A stretch of 64,000 bases of DNA. Source: Sodiomyces alkalinus F11. Its lineage: Eukaryota > Ascomycota > Sordariomycetes > Glomerellales > Plectosphaerellaceae. Positions within the stretch are counted from its first letter, which is position 1. Each line of letters opens with the position of its first letter. Below are positions 32,958 through 44,284 of the stretch, in pieces. The position numbers and the translations under genes are program-made. Where the stretch lies: assembly GCF_003711515.1 (NCBI RefSeq), contig NW_021167079.1, forward strand, positions 1,973,471 through 2,037,470. Direction: 5' to 3'. The notes beneath the pieces are model-generated. The model made no database searches. It saw only the letters and a list, made by a program, of their open reading frames with translations, and was not told where the DNA came from.

Positions 32958-33298
32958 GCTGGTTGAGCTAAGTATCGAGCCTTGGATATCGGTAGCCAAG
33001 CAATGGGAAATTAAAGAACGGTTACTGGTTAGGAGCGTCTATAATCTAATGACCAATCGGCGAGGTAACGATGCCCGCAGAAATCTCAAGACGATGGGAA
33101 AGAAGGAGGATCTTGAAGTTTTCGTCGGTTCTTGGTTTGGTGATGAAAAACGGGGTTTGAAGCTCCAAGTAGGTACGCAGGAGTTATATTGGGGATTCAG
33201 ATTTACTAGTACGAACTGTGGGGATATAGGGTACATAATGTACAAAGTAAGAAGTACAGAGTACGGGTTGTAATAAGTGGGCAATGTATGTTGAACAG

Positions 33299-33635
33299 GA
33301 GTGCCGGTCCTCCGCCCCCCCTGTTCGGTCCTCCGGGTACACTTAAACTCTTTCTAGACGAAAAATCCACTTTATCTCCACTACCCGAAATACCTAGGTA
33401 CGTTTCCTTAGGGCTAGGGTTCCTTCTTCGTGGAGGCCTTCTTCGTGGAGGCCTTCTTCGTGGAGGCCTTCTTCGTGGAGGCAGAGTCCTTATACGCGTT
33501 CTATTTATCTACTTATATTAGGGTACCTAGGAAACCCACTTATCTTCGGGTAGTGGAGATAAAGTGGATTTTTCGTCTAGAAAGAGTTTAAGTGTACCCG
33601 GAGGACCGAACAGGGGGGGCGGAGGACCGGCACTC
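33299..33635. mobile_element. Non-autonomous TIR element (MITE), Mutator-like by target duplication
   Basis: A 337-bp element has 91-bp perfect terminal inverted repeats (33299-33389 and 33545-33635), beginning GAGTGCCGGTCCTCCG. It is flanked by the exact 9-bp direct repeat GTTGAACAG (33290-33298 and 33636-33644), a clean target-site duplication. Long TIRs with 9-bp duplications are typical of Mutator-like elements, although 8-9 bp duplications also occur in other groups. The 155-bp centre has no coding capacity and contains four tandem 15-mers. TIR identity and intact target duplication point to recent insertion. It retains normal CpA content and so shows no RIP. Confidence 0.9.
33423..33482. 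repeat. Four perfect tandem 15-mers inside the MITE
   Basis: Unit CTTCTTCGTGGAGGC repeated four times without mismatch in the non-inverted centre of the element. Confidence 0.95.
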
Positions 33636-34313
33636 GTTGAACAGACCATAGTTTTTACGGTTACGTAACGGGCACGGGTTTGACGAAGGGCAGGATCTGT
33701 CAGACACAGTCCTGCAGGTTACATAATAATTGGCATAAAAACTGTCTTAATCAATCTACGATTTCAACCCCTCAATTTTGACCCTATTTTGACGGTTCGA
33801 GTTACGCTGTATCTGACAATGTAATTACGTCATGAACTCAATGTCAGTTTCTTCGAGTCGATTACTAATCTGGGTATCGAGTCAATATTTGGGCCCTCAT
33901 CAAAAAACCCTTCCTCGGCTCTCTCTCCCATCAAACGTCGTCAATCCATTGGCTCACGGAGAAATCGCATATTTCTCTCGAATAAGGTACGGAAGCGTGC
34001 GAATTATTGTCATATTCGTCATAATGTTTCCCAGCTAAACTCCTTACGACTATGAGAACAGAGCCTCAAAACTAAGGTCCCAGAATAAGGCCGCCTCCAA
34101 AGAGCAAAAACAGCATGAGAAGAAAAAGAGAAAGAGAAAGAAAAATAAGAAAATAAGAAAAATAAAGTGGGAAGAAAATAAAGACAAAAAGAGCCAACAG
34201 GGGAAACGAGAGGAAGAAGGGCAACACAAAAGCAAGAAAAGAAGTTCCAAACACATAAGTCATGAAGATCGAGGCATTCCTGCCTCCTCCCCTTATCACC
34301 TCTCCGGCTGACC

Positions 34314-35691
34314 TTAGCCGCAAGCCCTGTAGAGCTCCTCTTCATCCGCCAATCCCCTCATGTAACTCTCATGCATCATCTCCGTCGCCCTCATCACAGC
34401 CCAGGTGAATGCCGCCACATTTACGAGCAAAATCCCAAGTCGGTTAAGCCATGAGGATGTCACGTGTGACAACGCGACGCCGACGAGCAACTGAACGACC
34501 AGGACCAACAAAAGCGTTGAGGCGGTACTGTATGATAAATCCGCCTTCTGTTTTGCAAGGGAAAAATAAGGTCAGTGATTTCAGGATTTCAGGAACCCAT
34601 CACGGGAGAGAAAGGAAAGTCCCGGGACATCATACCTCGACCTCATCCAGCACCTTCACCCAAAACACGCTCAGACGCTCCTCCCCACGATGCCGCTGGA
34701 CGATGACTTCAATGCGGCTGGCCGGAAGCGATAACGCCCGCCTCCGCTCCCACTTCTTGCTGATCCTCCTCGCGAGCTGCGCGACCCGCACCTTGCGCTC
34801 CCTCCCCGGGCTACCGATAGGCATGTCAGCCACCCTGGCGTCAGTGGCCTCGGCCAGGTCCAAGTACACGAACCGTCGACGCTGGAAATGCCGCACTACC
34901 GTCTCGGCCGTCGCCGGCGACCGCATCGGCAACCGCTGGTAGATGAACACGTTCTCTTCCGCGGACAGGTTGAGCGGGTTCGGCATCGGAGGTCGGGTGG
35001 TCGCCGGGGACGATAGCGTTGGCGTCTGCATGAGGGGATTATACGAGAGCGGTGATGGGGTAGTCGGCGTAGGGAAGTTGGGAAACATGGACAGTGGCGG
35101 CGGCTGGGGGGGCATACGAAGCTGGGGCTGCGCTCTCGTCGATATGGGCGGGATGGACGGCGCGCTATAGGTGCGTGTGGCACGAGCCCGGGGCGGGTGA
35201 CTAGTAGACATGTCTCGCGGCCCGATGCGGGGGATGTGGACCGGAGGTCTGGTATCGGCGGGTTGCTGTTGCTGTAGCTGCTGTAGAGAAGAAGGATACG
35301 CTTGCTGGGGCGACAAGTGTGCGGCTCTTGCGCCTAGAGAATCGGAGAGGTATGCGCCAGGAATATTGAGAATATGGGACTGGAGAGCAATAGTAAAGTC
35401 CTGACGTGGAGATCCGTCGACGGGGTCGAAACACATGAAGGAGCAGTGCCGAGTGATCTGTGTGCCAGGCTCTGTGATCTCGACAGTGCTGTTGCTATTC
35501 CCAGACTCGTCTCTCTGCTGCGGAAGGGGACCGGAGTAGAATGTGGCTGTCAAGGGGGACTGACTGCCCGAGCTAGAGAGATGTTCAACTTGTGGGTGAA
35601 ATGGTGACTGACTGGATGCTACTGAACGTCGACTATAATAGTCATGTAATGTTCCTGTGTCGTCGAAGGACGAGTTACCCTGAAGAGGCAT
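34314..35691 (-). CDS. Unknown fungal protein with two C-terminal membrane segments
   Basis: Family not recognised. Two exons, 35691-34636 and 34547-34314, joined in phase 0 (donor GTATGA, acceptor AACAG), give 429 residues. The first 270 residues are Pro/Ser/Gln-rich and appear disordered. A conserved-looking basic block follows, about 285-350: FIYQRLPMRSPATAETVVRHF, YLDLAEATDARVADMPIG, RKVRVAQLARRISKKWERRR and SRIEVIVQRHRGEERLSVFW. Exon 2 encodes two hydrophobic stretches (TLLLVLVVQLLVGVAL and LGILLVNVAAFTWAVM) and a short acidic end. This suggests a tail-anchored hairpin with a large cytosolic part. The ATG at 35691 is the first true ATG; upstream in-frame codons lack one. Coding potential is supported by splice sites that extend one frame into a clear membrane hairpin. 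Confidence 0.7.
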
Positions 35692-36826
35692 AGCGAACGG
35701 AAGAAAATTGCGCAAGGCAAGGAGGGGAGGGGGCGGGCGAGGGGTCTTAGATATCACAAGATGCGGCTACGAGGCACAAGGTGGAGGTGGAGGTCGAGGT
35801 GGAGGTGAGAAAACAGATCATATACAAAAGATACGGCGCTAAGGGGCTTGGGGGAAGCGACCGTGGGAGCTTGGGAAGAGTGCGAGACCGGTGTACGTTG
35901 TGGCGGGAGGGTGACGGAATCCCACAGCGTCCCGAAGAGGTGACATTGAGCGAGCCATTATCGCCCGAATCTCTCTTCCCTCTTCCCTCTTCCCTCTCCC
36001 CTCACACACCTTCACTCTACCCCGCCGCAATCTTGGCAGCGAACACAGCCCATGGGACAAGCTTCACATCACCATCCTAGTAGGAGCCCTAACCGCGAGG
36101 TTCTGGGGGGGTTCCCCGCAGGAGCTCGAGACGAGAATGTGGGTGGTCAGTTGATGAGCAAAAAGCTATGGCCCAAGCTTGCTCAGCTGCCGATGCTTGC
36201 TTCTTGCGGTTGCGGAGCCCACACATGCAGGCCGTGAAGCTCCCAACATCGCGGCTCTCATGTGCTTATTTGGTATAGCTTCCTTCTTTCCCCCTTATCT
36301 GCAACGTCATCCAATTCGTACAATGAAACATGAAGAACATACCCCGCACCCTTAAAACATCAACACAGGGTGGAAAAGCAACCGATTATATCTCACCCCA
36401 CCCCCAAGGACAAGGTAAGGAATTGTGTTAGACAAGGGTCTGCGTATCCGCCGGACCCAGAGACATGGGCACAGCCATGCTATCCGAGGCAAGCCTCAGG
36501 TTGCGAAGAGCGAGGCCGAGGCCGAGGTTTCGGGGAAAGGCCGGACAAAGTGCTTGCTTGATCACCATTGTTCTTCAGGGGGGAAATTGGTCGAGAACAA
36601 GCAGAAGCAGCTGTTCAGCCACACGGGACCACGCTGGCCAACCTCTCTTCTTCTTCTTTTCTTTTCATTACCTACCACACTTCCAGTTGGCGCGCCATTT
36701 CGCAGCGTGGCCGTTTGGTGCTAAGCTCAGCTGGGCGAGTAAGAACGGCTCAAGCTTTGCAAAGGCGTGTCCCTAGCGAGCGTCGCCGCGCTTCCGGGGT
36801 AATAGGAGAGCAAAAAATAGCTTGGG
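35692..36826. other. Spacer between unknown protein gene and zinc-ribbon gene
   Basis: Promoter side of the preceding minus-strand gene and 3' side of the next. It has GGTGGAGGT repeats at 35778-35808 and CTTCCCTCTTCCCTC repeats near 35975-36000. No gene recognised. Confidence 0.55.
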
Positions 36827-37407
36827 TTAATATCGGAAACCAGGTTGGGGTGCTGGTTGCTGGCCCCAACCCTGCGGAGCATGGCCAGGAGGTGGAGCAG
36901 CTGGGTAATGGCCCCCGTTGCCACCTCGGTTCGCCATAGCAATAACATCTGGCCTGTTCTCTAGGGGTTGAGCAAAACTGCAGATGCTACAGACCACATC
37001 GACCTGGCCTTTCATAGACAATGGCAGAACGGGCTGTTGAGACACAGATTCGTCAGCTCGAGCCATTCATTTGGTTCATTTGGCTAAGTGCGAGGTGGAT
37101 TCTGGGGTCAGGAGGTTGGGCAGAAAAGAGGGGGGTCCGAAGGAGGAGGCAAAAAGGGAGGTGGCAAAACTCATCGCGGACTCTGACATCCCGGGCAAAC
37201 CATATCACCTAGGGGGGAAAGTGAGAGGAAAGGGGACGGGAGGAAGGGGGCAAGAGAGCGTACAATCCAGCAGAAAGTGAACCAGGGATGGCTCTTGATG
37301 ACATGACCCGCCATATTGCCGCAGTTATAACATTGACACACGATTCCTTCATATCCGTCGACAGGTTTGCGAAAGGTGTGTTCACCACACACGAAAAAGA
37401 AAAACAT
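36827..37407 (-). CDS. Small zinc-ribbon protein (zinc_ribbon_15-like)
   Basis: Two exons, 37407-37264 and 37033-36827, phase 0, give 116 residues. Exon 1: FFFVCGEHTFRKPVDGYEGI, then CQCYNCGNMAGHVIKSHPWF. Exon 2 completes the second metal half with VDVVCSICSFAQPLENRPDV and ends in a Gly/Pro/Gln-rich tail (QGWGQQPAPQPGF). The cysteine pairs CxxC are spaced as in the fungal zinc-ribbon family whose members read C-G-x-x-T, GYxG, CYNCGN, PWFTFC, then CxxC. Splicing joins FCWI to PVLPLSM, restoring the usual hydrophobic bridge; the 230-bp intron has donor GTACGC and acceptor AACAG. Neither exon alone shows the domain, so the gene is easily missed. Function unknown. Confidence 0.82.
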
Positions 37408-39105
37408 GTCGGTTGGCCTTCGGCTTTTCCTAAAGATCCCTTATCCAGAGACCCGGTTCCCACCCTCTTCAAATATAAGCCCCACAAGAGCCGACGAAAG
37501 CCCTTCGACGTCTGGACGTCCTTGAATCTTTTGCGCCTTCGGGTCGGATGTAGGGCAATATAGAGATGGTCGCGGACTCGATCGAGGGATAGGACGCGCA
37601 CGGAGTGTACGGAGTAAGCCTGGTCTCGTAAACGACCGGACGGGAGACGACAACTGGTCGATCGGCAAAAGTCGCGGGGATCGGGACCCAAAGATAGGGA
37701 TAGCAAGGTCAAGCAGCCGAGTTGAGTCGAGTTTATTCGTGGTGAAGGCGCGTGCACTGCACTGCGGAGCTCGGATTATGGGTAGACGGAGGTGGTTGAA
37801 CGGAGGTTGAAGTTGAGGTTGACGGAGGACGTTGTCAAGAGCGGAGCCCAGAGGGTTCGTGCAGGAGTACCCACCCAGTAGCGCAGTACCTCCCGATTGG
37901 CCGAGGTAAAAGACGACTTTGCGATCTTACACGCTAAGGTACATTAAAGACAGGTGGCAGTGCAGTGCATCCTCGGCCGGAAGCTTCCCCGTCCTCTTCC
38001 AAGCCACAACCTCCCACCTCCCCACCTCCCACACACTTTGGAAGTGGGTAAGGTACCTTATCTTAAGACGAGGCCCAGGTACCTAGGTAGATATCTAGGG
38101 CTGACAAAGGTACAAAGCACCAACATAAGAGTTGAGCCGCGATGGCCAAGACCGTGGGGATCAACCGCTACGTGTATGACGGGCATGTCACCTCAATGCG
38201 ATCATCACTTAGTCGGATATTGTTGTACGTGCGGGAAAACCACGCATTCTCGAGCTATCGCTCTCCGTACGACCTCACCTTATGCTACGGTCCAGCACCT
38301 GCATCAGCTTAGGTACTCTGTAGATGTCTTGCTTTAACCTACCTTAAGGTAGGTACCTTGGGTATTTCTCATACAACGTAAGCACAAAGGTACGATGTGA
38401 AGATCACTTGACTCTTTATTCGTATTTTAGTGTACCTTAACGAGCTTACTTGCTTGCCCTGCGGGGGCCCGGCTCCCCCAGCCTTCCCCACATTTGCCAC
38501 AGTGGGCTCTCCTATCTTTCTTTAGCCAGGGACCAGGAGGCGTTCCAATTGGTCGCAGGTCTTCCCTCACTGCTACTCTATAAGCTTATGTAATAGACAG
38601 TAAGCTCCGAAAACTTTCACGACGCGATTTTTTTAACCGAGTACGGCTACACGCGATGCGACTTCAACGGTCCTATCCGAACGCATTTCACTCTCACGTC
38701 GCTTGTCAGCCTCTCTACCCTGTTCTTCTCTGCTCTGCTCCCCTGCTTCTCAAACCACCACCTGTCCTCTGCTCCCGCATCTCGGAAACGCTACTACCAA
38801 GTGCACCAGTCTGGCTGGAGGTGACCAGTTTGACAGACCAAGACGATCATAGATCAAAGCGGGAAGCCAGCCCAAGCCCCCAAGCTCCCAAGGCCCTGAG
38901 CGGGCCGGACGCAACATTCGCACCCTAGCCAGCTGCGTCCTCTGTGCAGCCCTGATCGATCGACGAGGCACACGTTTGCGATGCACATGGCCTGTTAGTG
39001 CATGCAGACACTCACATCAGTCCCTCGCTACCCAACCGAAGAAACGATCACCTTGCGCCCGTTTACCCTCCCCCCTCGAACCCAGTCATATCGCTATCGG
39101 TCACA
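37408..39105. other. Divergent spacer zinc-ribbon gene / RPP1
   Basis: 1.7 kb without a supportable gene. Contains GGTACCTTATCTTAAG and GGTACCTAGGTA near 38050-38090, TACCTTAAGGTAGGTACC near 38340-38357 and a pyrimidine-rich stretch before RPP1. A 90-codon frame at 38656-38928 has no recognisable features. Confidence 0.55.
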
Positions 39106-39628
39106 ATGCTCTACGATCTCAACATCCTATGGAATCCAACCCAGGACCCCACTGTCCTCGAGCATACCCTTGCCTTCAGTGCTACATTGGGGTACAACGT
39201 CGTCGCTCTGAACCACAGCCTCTCTGGTCCGGTCCCCGCACAAGTCATCAATCCACTCCCCAAGTTCCAAGACGACGAAGACGGCCGCCATGACAACGCA
39301 GACCACAGCAGTACCACCCCCACCTCCACATATCGGCGGAAGAGGCCAAGAGTTCTTCACCGCGCAACCGTCACCCTCACCGACCCCTCTAAGAACTACC
39401 GCCTCGCTGCCGTCGCGGCCGCATACGATATCCTAGCCGTCCGCCCCACAACAGAAAAAGCCTTCTCGGCCGCCTGCCTCTCCCTCCCCGAAGCGTCCAT
39501 CATCTCCCTCGACCTCACCTCCCGCTTTCCCTTCTTCTTCCGTCCCAAGCCGTGCATGGCGGCGGTATCGCGCGGCGTCCGCTTCGAGATATGCTACTCT
39601 CAGGTTCTGCTGGGCTCCTCGCTCGCCG

Positions 39629-39659
<31 letters not shown>

Positions 39660-40212
39660 CTCAGGGTACGGCGGCGCTGCAGCGGCACCTGATGCGGCCC
39701 TCGCCCGCGCCAACTTCATATCCAATCTCTCGGGCCTCGTGCGCGCCACCAGGGGTCGCGGCTTCGTCATCAGCTCCGAGGCCGTCTCCGCCATGGGCCT
39801 CCGGGCCCCGGCCGACGTGATCAACCTCATGGCCGTCTGGGGACTGGCGCCGGACAAGGGGAGCGAGGCGCTGGGGGTGAACCCACGCGCGGTCGTGGTC
39901 AACGAGGGGCTCAAGAGGAGTTCTTACAAGGGTGTGGTGAACATTGTGGAGGTGGGTGGTCGGGAGGGCGATGTGCTCCACGGCAAGCAGAACCAAAACC
40001 ATCCAAATCGGAAACAAAATCGGAAACAGCAGCAGGGAGATGAACGGATGGCGGGGGTGAAGGGCGCTCAAAAGCGCAAAAATGAGGATGTGAACAGTAG
40101 CCCTTTGGTGCAACAGCAAGAACAGCAACAACAAGAACAACAACAACAGAAGTTAAGTAAGCCGCAGACCAAGAAGTTGCGTTTAGCGCCAAAGGCGGAC
40201 GCCGAGACATGA
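39106..40212 (+). CDS. RPP1: RNase P/MRP protein subunit Rpp30 (yeast Rpp1)
   Basis: Protein subunit of nuclear RNase P and RNase MRP, which process pre-tRNA and pre-rRNA. Single exon, 368 residues from MLYDLNILWNP. The Rpp30 TIM-barrel-like core shows LEHTLAFSATLGYNVVALNH, KNYRLAAVAAAYDILAVRPT, ASIISLDLTSRFPFFF, AVSRGVRFEICYS, and FISNLSGLVRATRGRGFVISS. SEAVSAMGLRAPADVINLMAVWGL follows. A (Gly-Ser)n/Ala insert encoded by a GGCTCT microsatellite lies just after the YS-Q-V-L block. The tail is basic with a Gln-rich run and ends TKKLRLAPKADAET. An in-frame ATG 36 codons upstream (38998) would add a non-conserved peptide and was rejected. It is convergent with the secreted repeat protein gene. 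Confidence 0.92.
39628..39660 (+). repeat. Coding GGCTCT microsatellite (Gly-Ser linker)
   Basis: Five to six hexamers encode alternating Gly-Ser in a surface loop of RPP1. Confidence 0.9.
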
Positions 40213-40716
40213 TGTGAGGGTGTGAAAAGGGTCTTCGCTCTCACATCGTGCAAAGTCGGCTAGAGTGGGATTCGATTTGATCATGATACCCGCGTCACAT
40301 AGAACAATGATTTTCTTTCCTTCGCTAGTTGGTATGAAGGGCTGAAGAATAAAAAAAGAGAGAATAAAAGGCTCGGAAGTATTCCTCGCGGGATATATGT
40401 ACTGGATTGGTTGGGCCCGGGGTGAGATTGCCACATCGTCCTACCCCCCTATCGATGCCACCATGGTATTCAAGAAGAAAAGCTTATAAAGAACAAAACA
40501 AGTTGCAGAAGCAGAAGGCCCTTTGATGTCGTTCCTTTATGTGCGTCCCCAACTTGTCGTGGAAACGAACTCCGACAGCCCTAGCCCTCAGAGGAGACTG
40601 TCAATTCCTACCATACAGCTTGTCCTCTCTTACGCAGGGGGGATAGAACGTCTTTCCCTTTTCAACCTCCCTCTAAGTCTCACGGAACAGCGACCTTTCT
40701 TGCCAACCTGGAACGG
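40213..40716. other. Convergent 3' spacer RPP1 / secreted repeat protein
   Basis: Tail-to-tail spacer of about 500 bp with presumed 3' UTRs. Nothing else recognised. Confidence 0.6.
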
Positions 40717-41913
40717 TCAAGGAGCCGGGGTCTCGCGTGCCTGCAAGTTCGCAGTCTGCTGTAACAGGTTGCCAAGAGAAAGTCGGGTCTCCAATGTAAT
40801 GCCGTCGAGGTCGATGTCGATTGCGGGCTGGGCCGGTGCAACGACTACAGGCGGCGTAATATCGGCGGCAGGAGGAAGTGTCACCTCGGCGGCGGGAGGA
40901 GGGGTCACCGCGGAGGCCGGAGGCGGTATGGAGGCGCTTTGCGTTGGAGCCGATTCGACGGGGCTTTCGGTTTGGCTTGGCACTGCCTTCTCGGGATCCT
41001 CGGGCTGCTCGGGCTGCTCGGGCTGCTGTTCAGGCTCTTCGGGTACTTGGGTGCGTCAGTAAATCTAAAACCTGTCATACCAAAGAGTATCCCGTCAGAA
41101 GACTTACCAGTCTCGGGTGGAGGAAGGCTCTCCAGGGGCGGTAGCACCTCCTCGGAAGGGGAAGGTGGGGCGATCTCGGGAGGAGGGAGTCCCTCGACTA
41201 GGGGAGGGTTTTCGGTGGGAATGGCGCCAGGAGGCGAAATACTCTCAAGAGGTGGGAGTGCGTCCTCGGGAGGTGGTATGACCTCGGTGGGGATGGCTTC
41301 AGGGGGAGGGATATCCTCCACTGGCGGACTGGCTTCAGGAGGAGCAATACTCTCCAAGGGCGGAAGGACCTCAGGAGGGGTAATACTCTCCACAGGCGGG
41401 ATGGCTTCAGGTGGGGGAATGCCCTCCAGCGGTGGAAGCGCCTCCCCCGGTGGAGGGGGCTGAACGGCCTCGGGAGGAGGAGAGACAGGTCGTTTCGGGA
41501 GAGGGACGGCGATGACGCCCCCAACCCCTCCGTCACCGACGGGCGTATCAAAAACCGGTGGTGCCACGGGAGCGGGACATGGCTGCATCATGGTAATGGT
41601 ATGCGTTATAGTGGCAGCCGGTGCATGTACGGTGACGGCAGCGACATCGGCACCCACTGTGATAGTCTGGCGAATGGTTTCGGTGACCGTAGGTACGTTG
41701 CTTCCATGGCCATCTTCGACCGGGACGATGTTTTCGACAGTATCTCTCTCCCTTAAGATGCCGACTCGCTGTTTGTAGCGGCCGAACACGGCAGCCTGGA
41801 GAGTAGGGTCAGATGCTAAAAGTCCGTCGACCGGGGGGAGTTGCTTAAAGAAATCAACCCACCTGCGCAGATGCGAGCAGGGCCGCCACGACGAAAGACT
41901 GATGATGCCTCAT
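40717..41913 (-). CDS. Secreted Pro/Glu-rich repeat protein (cell-wall-like)
   Basis: Three exons, 41913-41863, 41795-41108 and 41045-40717, give 355 residues. Exon 1 encodes a signal peptide, MRHHQSFVVAALLASAQ. A Thr/Val segment follows (VPTVTETIRQTITVGADVAAV, ATITHTITMM), resembling O-glycosylated fungal wall proteins. Residues about 100-245 are degenerate 10- to 12-residue repeats of the form PPLESIxPPEAxPP with Pro, Glu, Leu and Ile. Exon 3 continues with PEQPEQPED and a PPAxxVTPPPAA region and ends NLLQQTANLQARETPAP. No GPI signal is evident. The 62-bp intron 2 (donor GTAAGT) appears to use AAG as acceptor, since other AGs leave a stop in frame. Function unknown; a structural wall or surface protein is an inference. 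Confidence 0.7.
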
Positions 41914-44284
41914 GGCGGTCTCGCTATAAATATCCTCCCGGAAGAGTTCGTTCGGCGGGGTTCAGGCGTAAAGAATCAGAGGGGAACCGCGGTATCTCTA
42001 CCTATCCGTAGGCCGTGATCAAATTGTAAAGTACCTCAACAGACCAGCCGTCGGCGATAAGACAAACGAGCGAAAAGGGCGACAAGGAGAGAATCGAAGG
42101 TGCCTGGGTATTAAAAGAACGAAAGCGCCGCAGTCACAGACAGCTCGGACGAGAAGCACTAGTCAAGAAAACGAGAGAAGACGAAGTAAAGCCTCAGACA
42201 TCCTTCGAAAGGCAGAAAATCCGAGCGCAAAATGATTAACGGCGCCAGCACACGCAAGAAACGAAAGCAACGACAGCGAAGAGAAGGAAGTTCACCTCTT
42301 GAAGTGCGAGAAGAAGATGAAAACATCACAATTGGGCTAAGGGTAGGCCTACCTAGATAGATCTTGATGGTGGTGGTGGGGGAGGTCATAATTAGCCCAA
42401 CGAGGGATCGGGAGCGGGGCCAGACAATGGGACGACATTGCAAGGAAATCATGGATCACGACCATGTGCAACAAGGGCGGATGATATGAAGGGGTGAAGG
42501 GGTGAAGGGGTGAAGGGGTAGGGATTGCTTGGCATCAAGTCTGGAGCAAGCGAGGCTTGAGACGATGGTGATCTGGTGCGGTTTGGGCCTCTTTTCCGTC
42601 CGAGGTTTCAGTGGCCCAGGGGTCGTGGGCCCAGTAATCGTATGTGGTAGGTCTTCGTACTTTGAAGGTGGTGTCAGTTTGGGGAGCTCGTAATAATGTC
42701 TTCGACTAGGTATGGATTATATCTGTAAGTTCAATATTGGGCAAGAAGCCGGTGTCCCCCGTGTCCCCTCGGGATATGAGCCAAAAACAGGCAGGGCAGT
42801 CTCCCTTTCGCCGATGGGTCGCCATGGTTGCGCTGATTGAGAGACAACTGGGTCCCCATAGAGAAGTAAAACGGTAATGGACAAAAGACGCCATATGGGG
42901 CTGCGTTCGTAGCTACCCTAGATACAAGCTCTAGCCATATCTCGAAGCAGGGCAGGACAAGAGTTGATGTAAAATTGAAGATTTGAGGCGGCGTCGAAAC
43001 GTTGCACCAAAGGCTGTGACAAGTTCTCAGGGGTTCGAAACAGTGCTGTGAAACGGATTCCCCACTACGCTGCGCTACCGGCCAATAGGCTGTGTTCCTG
43101 CTACGTACCTACATCGTAGTTCACCTCGCACAGTGGATAAGGTAAGGTAGGTAAGGTACCATGGAACCCTCAACTCGATCTCGAAGCGCTGATAACATAC
43201 TCAACTTGACAATTTGACTTTTAAACACGACCGTAAGTCTCAAATTTATAGATCGACCACCATGAGAGAGACTGGTGGGGTTGTCCGAGATTAGGGAACG
43301 ATGGAATAATGAAATGAGGTTGTTGGTTGAATAGGAGGTACAGTTGCCGAAGGTATAGGATGGAGCATAGCGCAATCATGCGTCGCACGGCCTTAAGGAC
43401 GCTGGCCACAGAAACGGCCACCCATGTTTTAGAGTCGCCGGAAAGAAGGGGAAGAACACAAGAGAAAAGAAAGAAAAGAAGGGAGCGGGCTTAAAAAAGC
43501 AAGTCGAACAAAATCGGGATCCAGTTGTATGACCTCTATCCGTAGATCCTTAGTCCGAGTCCGAGGGCTTGCCAGGGAAATGCCGTAGACTGGGGCGGTG
43601 GTGTGGGGACATGACTTTATCGACTCTTTGCCTGCCAGTCGCTCTCCCGTCGTTGTCACCGTTTGCCATAAATACGGGTATCGTGTACAGCCCACCAGTC
43701 AATATTTCTCTGCACAGAGAAGTACATAGTACGAGTTCCACATTCGCCATCGCTTCGTCATTGTCCATATTTCCCCTCCTACACGTAATACTCCTCCTCC
43801 CCTCCCACTCATCCCCAATCAAAGAAACTCGATGACGACAGTCAAGATGCCCAATATCCATCGAACCCGTTCCGCCGTTCCTGTTCCTGATCCAGATCGG
43901 CTATATCCATCCCCCATTGAACGGTCATTTGGTCCAACGCTCGACTTTGATGATGATATGTTCCTGTTACTTGGCCGCTTTCGGTCCTGCCATCTACCAG
44001 TTGATGACCAACTCCATCAAAAAAAGCCTCCGTTCTATTATCTCCATCCTCAATGCAGAGAACAATACCGATGGTCAATCAATATCCATACTATATTCGC
44101 ATTTCCGAACTCCTCTTTGATTTGCCATCTTTTCTCTGACTTGTGGCTGCTTTGCTTCTCCCTTGGATATGCGTAGTTGAAAAGTCGCCGGGTTCGAACT
44201 CCAGCAGCGATAAAGCCTCCCAGAGCAGTCCGTTGAGAGCTGAGAGCATCGATTATTATATTATTATATCTAGCCTCATTCGCC
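41914..44284. other. Long divergent spacer
   Basis: 2.4 kb between the secreted repeat protein and the DUF1295 gene. It has a short GGGGTGAA tandem repeat (42491-42519) and a TAAGGTAGGTAAGGTACC cluster at 43142-43159. No RNA gene or coding frame is supported; a tRNA-like GGTTCGAAC near 44190 lacks a matching cloverleaf. Confidence 0.5.
42491..42519. repeat. GGGGTGAA tandem repeat
   Basis: About three and a half perfect 8-bp units in non-coding DNA. Confidence 0.9.

Larger units (their letters stand above)
32825..34313. other. Spacer with assembly gap and MITE
   Basis: Region between the DUF155 gene start and the stop of the next minus-strand gene. It holds a 30-N gap, the 337-bp inverted-repeat element and an A/G-rich tract (34110-34200). 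No gene is supported. Confidence 0.6.

Noticed and set aside
37209..37757. 182-codon minus-strand frame
   Set aside because: Overlaps the zinc-ribbon gene in another frame; the other frame has the conserved CxxC motifs.
38656..38928. 90-codon plus-strand frame
   Set aside because: Pro/Ser/Leu-rich with no motif; lies in the RPP1 upstream region.
38998..39105. 36-codon N-terminal extension of RPP1
   Set aside because: Not part of the Rpp30 fold; MLYDLNILWNP fits the start of the family.
42491..42519. Short direct repeats considered as CRISPR-like
   Set aside because: Units are contiguous without spacers; this is a eukaryotic simple repeat.
43569..43835. 88-codon plus-strand frame
   Set aside because: Ser/Pro/Leu-rich, overlapped by an equally featureless minus frame; no evidence of a gene.
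44188..44200. tRNA-like B box GGTTCGAAC
   Set aside because: No A box or acceptor stem can be paired around it, and the T-stem does not form.
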